Assembly: GCA_018374635.1 (NCBI GenBank)
Contig: JAHAEW010000032.1
Coordinates: forward strand, 1 to 35,493
Source of the DNA: Clostridiales bacterium
GTDB lineage: Bacteria; Bacillota; Clostridia; Oscillospirales; Oscillospiraceae
Reading direction: 5' to 3'
DNA length: 35,493 nucleotides
The notes beneath the pieces were generated by a model. It saw nothing but the letters and a program-made list of their open reading frames with translations. It did no database searches and had not been told where the DNA came from. This document shows, one piece after another, positions 22,828 through 31,146 of the stretch (position 1 is its first letter; every line of letters starts with the position of its first letter). Position numbers and translations under genes: made by a program.

Positions 22828-24231
22828 TTGGTCTTTTCCAGCCTGTATTTTCTCTTTTTATATCTGCCCATCGTCCTTCTGGCCTACTATGTCACGCCTC
22901 TGAAATGGCGCAACGCCGTACTCCTCCTCTTCAACCTGATCTTCTACGGCTGGGGGGAGCCCAAGTACGTCCTCATCATGTTCGTCTCCATCGCCATCGA
23001 CTACACCCACGGCATGCTGGTCACCCGGTGCAAGGCCAGGGGCAACGACCGGGGCGCCCGGCTGGCGGTGGCCTCCTCGGTGTTCTTTAATCTGGCCCTG
23101 CTCTTCTTCTTCAAGTACTGGGACTTCCTGGCCCAGTCCCTCGCGGCCGCGGGCCTGCCCATTATGCCGGTGCTGAACATCCGCCTGCCCATCGGCATCT
23201 CCTTCTACACCTTCCAGACCATGAGCTACACCATCGACGTCTACCGGGGGGACGCCCGGTGTCAGCGCAATATCATTACCTTCGGCACCTTCGTCACCCT
23301 CTTCCCCCAGCTCATCGCCGGTCCCATCATCAAGTACAAGGATCTGGACGACCAGCTGGAGCACCGCACCCACTCCCCGGAGCAGTTCGCCTCCGGCGTA
23401 CAGGTCTTTGTGGTGGGTCTGGCCAAGAAGGTGCTGCTGGCCAACAACCTCGGGATGCTCTGGGACGCCTACAAGGCCATGCCCGTGAGCGAGCTGACCA
23501 CGGCTGGAGCCTGGCTGGGCATCGTGGCCTTCTCCCTCCAGCTCTACTTTGACTTCTCGGGCTACTCCGACATGGCCATCGGCCTGGGCCGGATGCTGGG
23601 CTTTGAGTTTATCCCCAACTTCAACTACCCCTATATCTCCAAGTCCATCACCGAGTTCTGGCGGCGGTGGCACATATCCCTGGGCACCTGGTTCCGGGAG
23701 TATCTCTACATTCCCCTGGGGGGCAACCGGGTGAGCAAGCCCCGGCTCCTCTTCAATCTCCTGATTGTGTGGGCCGCCACCGGCATCTGGCACGGGGCCA
23801 GCTGGAACTTCCTGCTCTGGGGCCTCTATTTTGCCGCATTGCTCATCGTAGAGAAATTCTTCCTGCTCCGGTATCTCAAGCGCCTGCCGGCCGTCCTTCA
23901 GCACCTTTACGCCCTCTTCTTCGTGCTGGTGAGCTGGGCCATCTTCGCCGTGGAGGACTTCTCCCACATGGGGGCCTATCTGGGGGCCATGTTCGGCATG
24001 GCCCAGGGCGGTCTGGCCGACGCCGCCTTCGGCTATTACCTGCGCTCCTACGGCCTGACCCTGCTGGCGGGGTGCGCCGCCTCCCTGCCCCTGGGGGCGG
24101 GTCTGTGGCGCCGCCTCCGGGAGCAGCCCCGGCTGGTCCTCCTCCCCATTCTGGTGCTGGCCGGCCTCCTCTTCTCCACCGCCTACCTGGTGGACGCCAC
24201 CTATAACCCCTTCCTCTATTTCCGTTTCTAA
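22828..24231 (+). CDS. MBOAT O-acyltransferase, AlgI/DltB/PatA type (module 1)
   Basis: 467 residues, polytopic. The N-terminus MVFSSLYFLFLYLPIVLLAYY is typical of AlgI-like proteins. Further signatures are PIGISFYTFQTMSYTIDVYRG (about 121-141), LFPQLIAGPI, FDFSGYSDMAIG and FWRRWHISLGTWFREYLYIPLGGN. WHGASWN carries the catalytic His, here at position 322. MBOAT proteins of this group pass acyl (usually acetyl) groups across the membrane onto surface polymers together with an SGNH-type partner. TTG 22828 is chosen: GGAAGG ends eight nt upstream and the N-terminus then fits the family. DHHW gene follows after 15 nt. Confidence 0.93.
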   Translation: MVFSSLYFLFLYLPIVLLAYYVTPLKWRNAVLLLFNLIFYGWGEPKYVLIMFVSIAIDYTHGMLVTRCKARGNDRGARLAVASSVFFNLALLFFFKYWDFLAQSLAAAGLPIMPVLNIRLPIGISFYTFQTMSYTIDVYRGDARCQRNIITFGTFVTLFPQLIAGPIIKYKDLDDQLEHRTHSPEQFASGVQVFVVGLAKKVLLANNLGMLWDAYKAMPVSELTTAGAWLGIVAFSLQLYFDFSGYSDMAIGLGRMLGFEFIPNFNYPYISKSITEFWRRWHISLGTWFREYLYIPLGGNRVSKPRLLFNLLIVWAATGIWHGASWNFLLWGLYFAALLIVEKFFLLRYLKRLPAVLQHLYALFFVLVSWAIFAVEDFSHMGAYLGAMFGMAQGGLADAAFGYYLRSYGLTLLAGCAASLPLGAGLWRRLREQPRLVLLPILVLAGLLFSTAYLVDATYNPFLYFRF

Positions 24232-24246
24232 AGGAGGTATTTTTGT

Positions 24247-25383
24247 ATGAGCAAACGTTACTGCATCTTCCTCTCGGCTCTGTTCTGCGCCTTCCTGGCG
24301 GTCTTTCTGGTAGCGGGCGCGGTGAGCCCCGACCAGTCCTTCTCCCAGCTGGAGAACCGCAACCTCCAGCAGCTTCCCGCCCCCACGGTGGAGACCGTGC
24401 TCAGCGGCAAGTTCATGGCCGACTTTGAGACCTACACCACCGACCAGTTCCCCGGCCGGGACGCCTGGGTGGACCTGAAGGCCCGCACCGAAAAGGCCAT
24501 GGGCAAGCAGGAGAACAACAGCGTGTATTTCTGCAAGAAGGACACCCTCATCACCCGCTTTGACACCCCGGACGCCCAGAACGTGGCCAGCAACCTGAGC
24601 TATGTGGACCAGTTTGCCCAGAAAGCGGGGGTGCCGGTCTACTTCTCCCTCATCCCCGGCGCGGCCGAGATCTGGTCCGACCGCCTGCCTGAGGGCGCGC
24701 CCAACGCCAGCCAGAAGGCCGTTATCGACCAGGCCGCCTCCACGCTGAAGACCGCCCTGGTCTATGACACCTACTCTGCCCTGGCCGCCCACAGCGGCGA
24801 GGACATCTACTACCGCACCGACCACCATTGGACGAGCCTGGGCGCCTACTACGGCTATACCGCCCTCATGGACGCCCTGGGGATGGAGGCCGTGCCCCTC
24901 TCCAGCTACACCAAGACCACCGTATCCGACTCCTTCTACGGCACCATCTTCTCCTCCTCCGGCGTGCGGTGGGTCCGCCCCGACTGCATCGACACCTATG
25001 TGCCCGCCGACGGCGTCACCGTCACCTCCCACACCTATGACAACAAGGGCAACCCCGTGGAGGAGGAGCGCCCCCTCTACGACGCCTCCTTCCTGAGCGT
25101 CAAAGACAAGTACTCCATGTTCCTGGGGGGCAACCAGCCCCTGGCGGTGGTGCGCACCCCCCACACCGACGCCCCCAAGCTCCTCATCGTGCGGGATTCC
25201 TACACCGACAGCCTGGTCCCCTTCCTGACGGCCCATTTCTCCGAGATCCACCTGGTGGACCCCCGCTACTATAAGCTCTCGGTAGCCGACTACATCCGGC
25301 AAAACGGCATCGACGAGGCTCTGGTGCTGTACAGCGTCCCCAATTTCGTCTCCGACAAAAACCTGGTCTGGCTGGCCAAATAA
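24247..25383 (+). CDS. DHHW family SGNH-like protein (module 1 partner)
   Basis: 378 residues. One N-terminal membrane anchor or signal segment (about 7-27). The family tag DHHW occurs in YYRTDHHWTSLGAYYGY near 198, and LLIVRDSYTDSLVPFL near 312 supplies the nucleophile-type Asp-Ser. This AlgJ/AlgX-like arrangement is expected to complete acyl transfer to an extracellular polymer after the MBOAT protein exports the group. The acceptor is unknown. AAAGGAGG precedes ATG 24247, 15 nt after the MBOAT stop. A bidirectional terminator separates it from the second module. Confidence 0.9.
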   Translation: MSKRYCIFLSALFCAFLAVFLVAGAVSPDQSFSQLENRNLQQLPAPTVETVLSGKFMADFETYTTDQFPGRDAWVDLKARTEKAMGKQENNSVYFCKKDTLITRFDTPDAQNVASNLSYVDQFAQKAGVPVYFSLIPGAAEIWSDRLPEGAPNASQKAVIDQAASTLKTALVYDTYSALAAHSGEDIYYRTDHHWTSLGAYYGYTALMDALGMEAVPLSSYTKTTVSDSFYGTIFSSSGVRWVRPDCIDTYVPADGVTVTSHTYDNKGNPVEEERPLYDASFLSVKDKYSMFLGGNQPLAVVRTPHTDAPKLLIVRDSYTDSLVPFLTAHFSEIHLVDPRYYKLSVADYIRQNGIDEALVLYSVPNFVSDKNLVWLAK

Positions 25384-25387
25384 CATG

Positions 25388-25429
25388 AAAAATGGGAGCT
25401 CTGCTGATTGTGCAGAGCTCCCATTTTTT
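25388..25429. terminator. Bidirectional terminator between the two acylation modules
   Basis: AAAAATGGGAGCTCTGC (25388-25404) pairs with GCAGAGCTCCCATTTTT (25412-25428), with A and T runs at the two ends. Confidence 0.93.
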
Positions 25430-25433
25430 CGGT

Positions 25434-26459
25434 TTAAGAATCCAGCTCGGCCAGTTTGGCGGCATAGGCCTCATAGCCGGCCTGCCAGTCGGCGTCCTCC
25501 GACTCGGCATAGAGGTCCGGATAACGCTGGTTCATCCGGTAGGCGAAATAATCGGTGAACTTCACCGCGCCCCCGCCGCTCAGGTGGCGCTGGTCATAGA
25601 AGTCGTCCAGCGTCAGCCCCATCTCCTGGTAACTCCCGTTGAAGTCGTCAAAGGGCACCCCCCGCTCGGCGGCCAGGCGCGCCACCTCCTCCATGCGCAG
25701 GCGCTGGGTCTCCTCCAGCGCGGTGTTGGATGGGGCCTTGATGAGCCACAGGTCGATCCCCCGGGACTGGCACAGGTCGATGATCCGGTTGAGCCAGTAG
25801 ACGTTTTTCTCGCTCAGGGTCCCGCTCTCCCCCGCCTCCGGCGGGATGGTCTCGGGCCGGACCGCCTGCCCCGGGAGGAGCACATAGCCCTTGTAGGGGT
25901 CGTGGAGGTCCTCCTTCCGGGTATGGTAGTCCTCCTCCTCCAGCTCGTCCCAGCGGCCGTGGTACATCATGAAGTTCCACAGCAGGGGGGCCCGCTCCCC
26001 CCTGGGGGCGGAGACCCCGGCCAGGGCCACCTTGTCCAGGGAGAAGCGCAGGTCGTCCATGTAGGAGAAGTTCACCCCGTTGTCATGGTATTCCGCGTTG
26101 TTGCCCATCATGTTGCACTCCACCACCACCAGCTGGGGGGACTGGTACTTGAGGGCCTCCTTCAGATAGGTATAGGTGGCCCACATGGGCTGGAGCTGGG
26201 TGGCAAAGACATAGCTCTTTACCCCGGTCTCATGCCACAGCTCCAGGGGAGAGAGGGAGGCGTAGATGTGGGAGGAGCCGAAGAACATGGCGGTGAACTC
26301 CCCCCGGGGCTCGTTGTAGAACCCGCCGATCTTGTTGGTCATGTCCCAGGGGCCCTCCAGGGACTTGCGGGCAAAGATCCAGGTGACCGGCCCCGCCGTC
26401 AGCGCCAGCAGCAGGAAGAGGGCCAGTCCGCTGAGCAGGAATTTTTTCGTGGATGACAA
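25434..26459 (-). CDS. SGNH-type exported protein (module 2 partner)
   Basis: 341 residues. One N-terminal hydrophobic segment (about 7-28). The block FFGSSHIYASL near 59-69 supplies a candidate nucleophile Ser and YDQRHLSGGGAVKFTDYF near 289 a candidate Asp/His pair, as in SGNH/DltD-like acylesterases and transferases. It is unlike the DHHW partner of module 1. TTG 26459 is chosen because AAGGAGG lies eight nt upstream. It is 13 nt downstream of the second MBOAT gene, in the same operon, so it likely finishes O-acylation begun by that protein. Confidence 0.82.
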   Translation of the reverse strand: MSSTKKFLLSGLALFLLLALTAGPVTWIFARKSLEGPWDMTNKIGGFYNEPRGEFTAMFFGSSHIYASLSPLELWHETGVKSYVFATQLQPMWATYTYLKEALKYQSPQLVVVECNMMGNNAEYHDNGVNFSYMDDLRFSLDKVALAGVSAPRGERAPLLWNFMMYHGRWDELEEEDYHTRKEDLHDPYKGYVLLPGQAVRPETIPPEAGESGTLSEKNVYWLNRIIDLCQSRGIDLWLIKAPSNTALEETQRLRMEEVARLAAERGVPFDDFNGSYQEMGLTLDDFYDQRHLSGGGAVKFTDYFAYRMNQRYPDLYAESEDADWQAGYEAYAAKLAELDS

Positions 26460-26472
26460 GGCGCACTCCTCC

Positions 26473-27954
26473 TTAGAACTGGAAGTAGATGAACTGGGAC
26501 GCGGAGAAGCCCGGCCCGTAGATGCCGAAGATCAGGATCACATACACCGCCAGCAGGTAGCACACCCACCGCGCGGGCAGGGGCAGGCGCACCAGCCCCC
26601 GCCGCAGCTCCACCCCCGCGTTGTTGCACAGGTCCACCGCCATGAGGACCAGGATGGAGAGGAACATGAGGCGCAGCTCGGCCCCCTCCAGCCCCAGGGT
26701 GAAGCCCTCGCCCACCGCCGCGCCGCCCTGGAGAAGGACCCGGAGCATGTCCACCGCCGCGGAGAAGGAGGGCGCCCGGAAGAAGAGCCAGGCAAAGTCG
26801 ATGAGCGCAAAGGTGATCCCCACCCGGAGTCCCTGCCAGAGCCGCCCGGAGCGGTCGATCTTCCAGGCGGCGCACAGCCGCTCCCGGGCGGGACGGAGGA
26901 TCTCCCCCGCCACCTGGTAGACCCCGTTGAGGCCGCCCCACACCACATAGTTCCAGCTGGCCCCGTGCCACAGGCCGGAGGCCAGGAAGGTGATAAGGTT
27001 GTTCCAATACTTGCGCCCCTTCCCCTTCCGGTTGCCCCCCAGGGGGATGTAGAGGTAGTCCCGGAACCAGGTGGACAGGGAGATGTGCCACCGGCGCCAG
27101 AACTCCCCGCAGGACTGGGAGAGGTAGGGCTGGCGGAAATTCTCCATCAGGGAGAAGCCCATCACCTGGGCCGCGCCGACGGCAATGTTGGAGTATCCCC
27201 CGAAGTCGCAGTAGATCTGGAAGGCAAAGAGCACCGTGCCCAGCACGATGGCCCAGGCCGGCATCTCCCGGTAGTGGTCAAAGACCTGGTCCACCACGAT
27301 GGAGATCCGGTCGGCCACCACCATCTTCTGGAAAAGCCCCCACAGCATGAGGAGAAGGCCGTCCCGGGCCCGGAGGGGGTCGAAGGTGTGCTCCTCATGG
27401 ACCTGGTGGAGCAGGTTCTTGGACCGCTCGATGGGTCCGGCCACCAGCTGGGGGAAGAAGGAGACGAAGAGGGCGTAGCGGAAGAAATTCCGCTCGGCCT
27501 CCACCTCGCCCCGGTACACGTCCATGGTATAGCTCAGGGCCTGGAAGGTATAGAAGGAGATGCCCACGGGCAGGATCACATCAAAGACCGGCTTGTGCAG
27601 GGCGATCCCGCCCAGGGCGAAGAGGGCCTCCAGATTGTCCCAGAAAAAGCCCCAGTATTTGAAGAAAAAGAGGATGGCCAGGTTGGAGAGAAAGCTCAGG
27701 GCCACCCACAGCCGACGCAGCCGCCGGCGCTTTTCCCCGTCGGCCACCTGCCCCGCCCGCTGGAGCAGCAGCCCGCTCACAAAGGTGATGCCGGTGGACA
27801 GGGCCATGAGCAGGGCGTACCGGGGGTTCCAGCACATATAGAAATAGTAGCTGGCCGCCAGGAGCCATACCCAGCGCACCCGGTGGGGCAGCAGGAAGTA
27901 GGCCAGGGTGACCAGCGGGAAAAAGATGAGGAAATCCAGGGAGTTGAACAGCAT
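26473..27954 (-). CDS. MBOAT O-acyltransferase, AlgI/DltB/PatA type (module 2)
   Basis: 493 residues, polytopic. It opens with LFNSLDFLIFFPLVTLAYF and has PVGISFYTFQALSYTMDVYRG, LVAGPIERS, CDFGGYSNIAVG and FWRRWHISLSTWFRDYLYIPLGGN. The catalytic His is H330 in LWHGASWN. It is a clear paralogue of the module 1 protein but not a recent copy, since identities are confined to family motifs. GGAAGGAA precedes ATG 27954. Its -10 TATAAT (28013-28008) is of extended TGGTATAAT form. Likely adds acyl groups to a surface polymer with its SGNH partner; the donor and acceptor are unknown. Confidence 0.93.
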   Translation of the reverse strand: MLFNSLDFLIFFPLVTLAYFLLPHRVRWVWLLAASYYFYMCWNPRYALLMALSTGITFVSGLLLQRAGQVADGEKRRRLRRLWVALSFLSNLAILFFFKYWGFFWDNLEALFALGGIALHKPVFDVILPVGISFYTFQALSYTMDVYRGEVEAERNFFRYALFVSFFPQLVAGPIERSKNLLHQVHEEHTFDPLRARDGLLLMLWGLFQKMVVADRISIVVDQVFDHYREMPAWAIVLGTVLFAFQIYCDFGGYSNIAVGAAQVMGFSLMENFRQPYLSQSCGEFWRRWHISLSTWFRDYLYIPLGGNRKGKGRKYWNNLITFLASGLWHGASWNYVVWGGLNGVYQVAGEILRPARERLCAAWKIDRSGRLWQGLRVGITFALIDFAWLFFRAPSFSAAVDMLRVLLQGGAAVGEGFTLGLEGAELRLMFLSILVLMAVDLCNNAGVELRRGLVRLPLPARWVCYLLAVYVILIFGIYGPGFSASQFIYFQF

Positions 27955-28007
27955 GGGTTCCTTCCTCCAGTCGCGCTTGGTGGGGTCGAAAGACCCATAG
28001 TTTTTTT

Positions 28008-28016
28008 ATTATACCA
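28008..28016 (-). promoter_or_regulatory. Extended -10 element of module 2
   Basis: TGGTATAAT read on the minus strand (28016-28008). No good -35 is visible, as is usual with extended -10 promoters. Confidence 0.6.
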
Positions 28017-28067
28017 CAGCTCCCCGCAGAAATCATCTCCTTTCTGGGCCGCTCCCGCTTCTGCCCC

Positions 28068-28097
28068 TTGCCAACCCCATTGGAAAGGTGCTAAAAT
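28068..28097 (+). promoter_or_regulatory. Promoter of the YheO-type regulator/dipeptidase pair
   Basis: TTGCCA (28068-28073), 18-bp spacer, TAAAAT (28092-28097), about 42 nt upstream of ATG 28140. Confidence 0.6.
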
Positions 28098-28139
28098 GAA
28101 TTATTATCCCAGATTTCTGCTTTGTGAGGTGATTCCGCC

Positions 28140-28805
28140 ATGACCCGCGCGGAAGCTTTTGAATTTCTCGACCGGACCGCAAGAGGCATCGCGGAGATGT
28201 TCGGCTCTTCCTGTGAGACCCTGGTCCACGATATGGGAGACCCCAAGCATCCCATCCTCTCCATCTACAACGGCCATGTGTCGGGGCGCACGGTGGGCTC
28301 CACCATGGATATCCTGGGCACCGCCAAGGAGCTGGACATGACCGCCCTGACCACCGACTTTGTCAACCTCTACGCCACCACCCCCTCTGGCCAGCAGATC
28401 AAGAGCAGTACCTTCCACATCATCCAGGAGGGGAAGGACGGCTATAACCTGGCCCTGGGCATCAACTTTGACTACACCTCCCTGGTGTACGCCAACCGCA
28501 TCCTGGTGGACCTGATGAACGCCGAGGCCGATCTCCAGAGCGCCATGTGGCAGGGCGGAGACAGCCGTCTGGCCGACATCTTCGACGAGTGCATCGCCGC
28601 CGTGGGGAAGCCGGTCTCTTCCCTGACCAAAAAGGACCGCATGAAGATCATCGCCCTGCTGGATCAGAAGAACGCCTTCTCCTTCCGCAAGTCGGTGCCC
28701 TTTGTGTCCAAGCGGCTCCAGGTCTCCCGCTACACCGTGTACAAATACCTGGGAGAGCTGGCCGAGCAGGGCGGCGGCGACGCCGACGAGCCCGGTGAGC
28801 TCTGA
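28140..28805 (+). CDS. YheO/DauR-type PAS-HTH transcriptional regulator
   Basis: 221 residues. An N-terminal YheO-like PAS domain (about 10-115) has GSSCETLVHDMG, PILSIYNGHVSGRTVG and KSSTFHIIQEGK. A C-terminal helix-turn-helix of the HTH_22 type covers about 160-212, with DRMKIIALLDQKNAFSFRK and VSRYTVYKYLGEL. Members include DauR, the D-arginine catabolism regulator, and other amino-acid-related regulators. The ligand here is unknown. GAGGTGAT precedes the ATG. The M20 dipeptidase gene starts 25 nt downstream, so it may control peptide or amino-acid use. Confidence 0.9.
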   Translation: MTRAEAFEFLDRTARGIAEMFGSSCETLVHDMGDPKHPILSIYNGHVSGRTVGSTMDILGTAKELDMTALTTDFVNLYATTPSGQQIKSSTFHIIQEGKDGYNLALGINFDYTSLVYANRILVDLMNAEADLQSAMWQGGDSRLADIFDECIAAVGKPVSSLTKKDRMKIIALLDQKNAFSFRKSVPFVSKRLQVSRYTVYKYLGELAEQGGGDADEPGEL

Positions 28806-28830
28806 CCCATCTGCAAGGAGGATATTTACC

Positions 28831-30243
28831 ATGTACGAGGAACAGATCCACGCCTATTTTGACGATCCCAAGGCCCGCGAGACCCTCATCTCGGCCATCT
28901 CCCGCCTGGTGGCGGTCAAGAGCGTCCGGGGCGAGGCCCAGCCCGGCATGCCCTACGGCCCCGGCCCCGCCGCCGCTCTGGCCGAGGGCCTCAAGCTGGC
29001 CGCCGAGTGGGGCTTTCACACCGAAAACCACGAGAACCAGGTGGGCACCGCCGACCTGAACGACAGAGAGACCCGCCTGCACATCCTGGGCCACCTGGAC
29101 GTGGTGGGCGAGGGCAAGGGCTGGTCCACCGACCCCTACACCTGTGTGGAAAAGGACGGCATGCTCTACGGCCGCGGCGTCTCCGACGACAAGGGCCCCG
29201 TGGTCTGCGCCCTGATGGCCATGAAGGCCATCCGGGAGATGGGCCTCCCCCTCTCGGCCAACGTGCGCCTGCTCATGGGCACCGATGAGGAGAGCGGCTC
29301 GGGCGACATCGCCTGCTACTACTCCAAGCACCCCTTCGCCCCCTACACGTTCACCCCCGACGCCGATTTCCCGGTCATCCATATCGAGAAGGGCCACTAC
29401 CACCCCTCTTTCGGCAGGCGCTGGGCCGCGGAGACCGCCCTGCCCCGGGTGACCGGCCTGAAGGGCGGTTTCCGCACCAATGTGGTGCCCCCCGAGGCCG
29501 AGTGCGTGGTCTCCGGCCTCACCCCCGCCCAGGTGGAGGAGGCGGCCGGCGAGGTGTCCGCCGCCACCCACACCCCCTTCACCGTCACCGCCGAGGGGGA
29601 CGCCGTGCGCATCCACTGCGCCGGTCAGAACGCCCACGCCGCCTCCCCCGACGACGGGCGCAACGCCATCTCGGGCCTGCTGGAGCTGCTCTCCCGCCTC
29701 CCCCTGGCCGAGTGCGAGAGCACCCGGGCCCTCCGGTCCATGCACGCCCTCTTCCCCTTCGGCGACACCCGCGGCAAGGCCCTGGGCATCGCCAGGGAGG
29801 ACGCTGAGTCCGGCCCCCTCACCCTGAACCTGGCCCTCATGGAGCTGGACGGGGAGGGCTTCTCCGCCAAGTTCGACGCACGCTGCCCGGTCTTCTCCAA
29901 CGAGGACAACTGCAAGAAGGCCTGTGAGGCGAGCCTGGAGCGCCACGGCATGGCGGTCACCGCCGACCCGGACATGACCAGCGTCCACTGCGTCCCCGCC
30001 GGCTCCAAGCTGGTGACCACCCTGATGGAGAGCTATCAGACCTTCTCCGGGGACACCCAGTCCAAGCCCCTGGCCATCGGCGGCGGCACCTATGTCCACG
30101 ACATCCCCGGCGGCGTGGCCTTCGGCTGCGTCTTCCCCGGCTTTGATCCCAAGATGCACGCCCCCGACGAGCAGGCCAGTGTGGAGCAGCTCCTGTGTGC
30201 CTGCAAGATTTTTGCTCACGCCATCTTGGCATTGTGTGAATAA
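28831..30243 (+). CDS. M20 family dipeptidase (PepV/Sapep type)
   Basis: 470 residues, the PepV/Sapep length. Metal and catalytic motifs are GHLDVVGEGKGW (H88, D90), RGVSDDKGP (D119 and D120 region) and LMGTDEESG (catalytic E153 with E154). A closing GGTYVHDIPGG segment near 413 and a late metal-ligand His near 442 follow. A lid/dimerisation domain lies between about 180 and 380. It should cleave dipeptides with a free N-terminus in the cytoplasm, using zinc or manganese. AAGGAGG precedes ATG 28831. Cotranscribed with the YheO-type regulator. Confidence 0.93.
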   Translation: MYEEQIHAYFDDPKARETLISAISRLVAVKSVRGEAQPGMPYGPGPAAALAEGLKLAAEWGFHTENHENQVGTADLNDRETRLHILGHLDVVGEGKGWSTDPYTCVEKDGMLYGRGVSDDKGPVVCALMAMKAIREMGLPLSANVRLLMGTDEESGSGDIACYYSKHPFAPYTFTPDADFPVIHIEKGHYHPSFGRRWAAETALPRVTGLKGGFRTNVVPPEAECVVSGLTPAQVEEAAGEVSAATHTPFTVTAEGDAVRIHCAGQNAHAASPDDGRNAISGLLELLSRLPLAECESTRALRSMHALFPFGDTRGKALGIAREDAESGPLTLNLALMELDGEGFSAKFDARCPVFSNEDNCKKACEASLERHGMAVTADPDMTSVHCVPAGSKLVTTLMESYQTFSGDTQSKPLAIGGGTYVHDIPGGVAFGCVFPGFDPKMHAPDEQASVEQLLCACKIFAHAILALCE

Positions 30244-30254
30244 TATGGTATACT
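30226..30254 (+). promoter_or_regulatory. Promoter of the unknown lipoprotein gene
   Basis: TTGGCA (30226-30231), 17-bp spacer, TATACT (30249-30254) with the extended TGG before it. The -35 overlaps the end of the dipeptidase gene. The leader is about 100 nt. Confidence 0.78.
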
Positions 30255-30360
30255 CTCTTCGGTTTCAAATCTTTACAAAATCTGACCCATCTCGTTGTTT
30301 TGTGACCTTGAGGTAAGATTTGTCTGTTTGAAATCAATTGAATTTTGAGGAGGCTATCTT

Positions 30361-31074
30361 ATGAAGCACATCTGGAGTAAACTCTGCGTCGGTACCCTGG
30401 CTGCCGCCATGACTTTTGGGATTTCCGCGTGCAGCCTGGGCGGGGTGAGCACCGCAGACGCCACAGTCTATGTCCGTGGACTGATCAACCTAACCTTCCT
30501 CGGCCAATTTGATGAGGACTATCTGAAGCTGGTGGACAGCGATGAGACGGAATCCCAGGAGATCTACGACAGCAATCTGGACGTGGACGTCGATAACTTT
30601 GCCAGCTACTATGCCATCGACACCGTGAGCGACGACCTGCGCACCCAGATCCGTCAGCTCTATCAGGATATGTACGCCAAGGCCAAATTCGAGGTGAAGG
30701 AGGCGGTGAAGCAGGACTCCACCACCTACTCCGTGGAGGTCGTCATTGAACCGCTGGACATTTACCAGCGGGTGGACTCCGTGCTGGAGGATACGATGAA
30801 CGCGTTCAGCGATCAGTATTTCGCAGAGCATCCGGAGGTGCTGGAGTCCACCGGCATGCCCGGTGACCCCGCCTATGACGCCTATGACGCGGCCTACGGT
30901 CAGGCCATTGTGGATCTCTTCCAGGAAAAGCTCCCTGAGGCCGGCTATTTTGACGCTCAGAGCGTTGTGGTCCAGCTCAAGCTCAACGAGGACACCGACA
31001 CTTGGGAGATGCCGGACAACCAGTTCCAGTCTCTGGATGAATACTTTAACTACATCAACTACCCCACCGAGTAA
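30361..31074 (+). CDS. Lipoprotein of unknown function
   Basis: 237 residues. A lipoprotein signal peptide with GISAC (Cys24) means it should be anchored on the outer face of the membrane. The mature part is acidic and apparently helical (YVRGLINLTFLGQFDEDYLKL, IRQLYQDMYAKAKFEVKEAV, TYSVEVVIEPLDIYQRVDS). No catalytic motif is recognised. It may be a binding or structural lipoprotein. GAGGAGG lies before ATG 30361. It has its own promoter and a leader of about 100 nt, and ends at a bidirectional terminator. Codon use looks like that of its neighbours. Confidence 0.8.
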   Translation: MKHIWSKLCVGTLAAAMTFGISACSLGGVSTADATVYVRGLINLTFLGQFDEDYLKLVDSDETESQEIYDSNLDVDVDNFASYYAIDTVSDDLRTQIRQLYQDMYAKAKFEVKEAVKQDSTTYSVEVVIEPLDIYQRVDSVLEDTMNAFSDQYFAEHPEVLESTGMPGDPAYDAYDAAYGQAIVDLFQEKLPEAGYFDAQSVVVQLKLNEDTDTWEMPDNQFQSLDEYFNYINYPTE

Positions 31075-31083
31075 TGAGAAACC

Positions 31084-31132
31084 AAAAACCCGCCTCCGCC
31101 CTCTTGATCAGAGGGCGGAGGCGGGTTTTTTC
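31084..31132. terminator. Bidirectional terminator between lipoprotein and DUF1846 genes
   Basis: AACCCGCCTCCGCCCTC (31087-31103) pairs with GAGGGCGGAGGCGGGTT (31111-31127), with an A run on the left and a T run on the right. Confidence 0.93.
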
Positions 31133-31146
31133 TGGATCCGGGGCAT

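Noticed and set aside
22858..25386. 842-codon minus-strand frame opposite the MBOAT and DHHW genes
   Set aside because: It spans two well-supported plus-strand genes and their gap, and the composition is that of a shadow frame.
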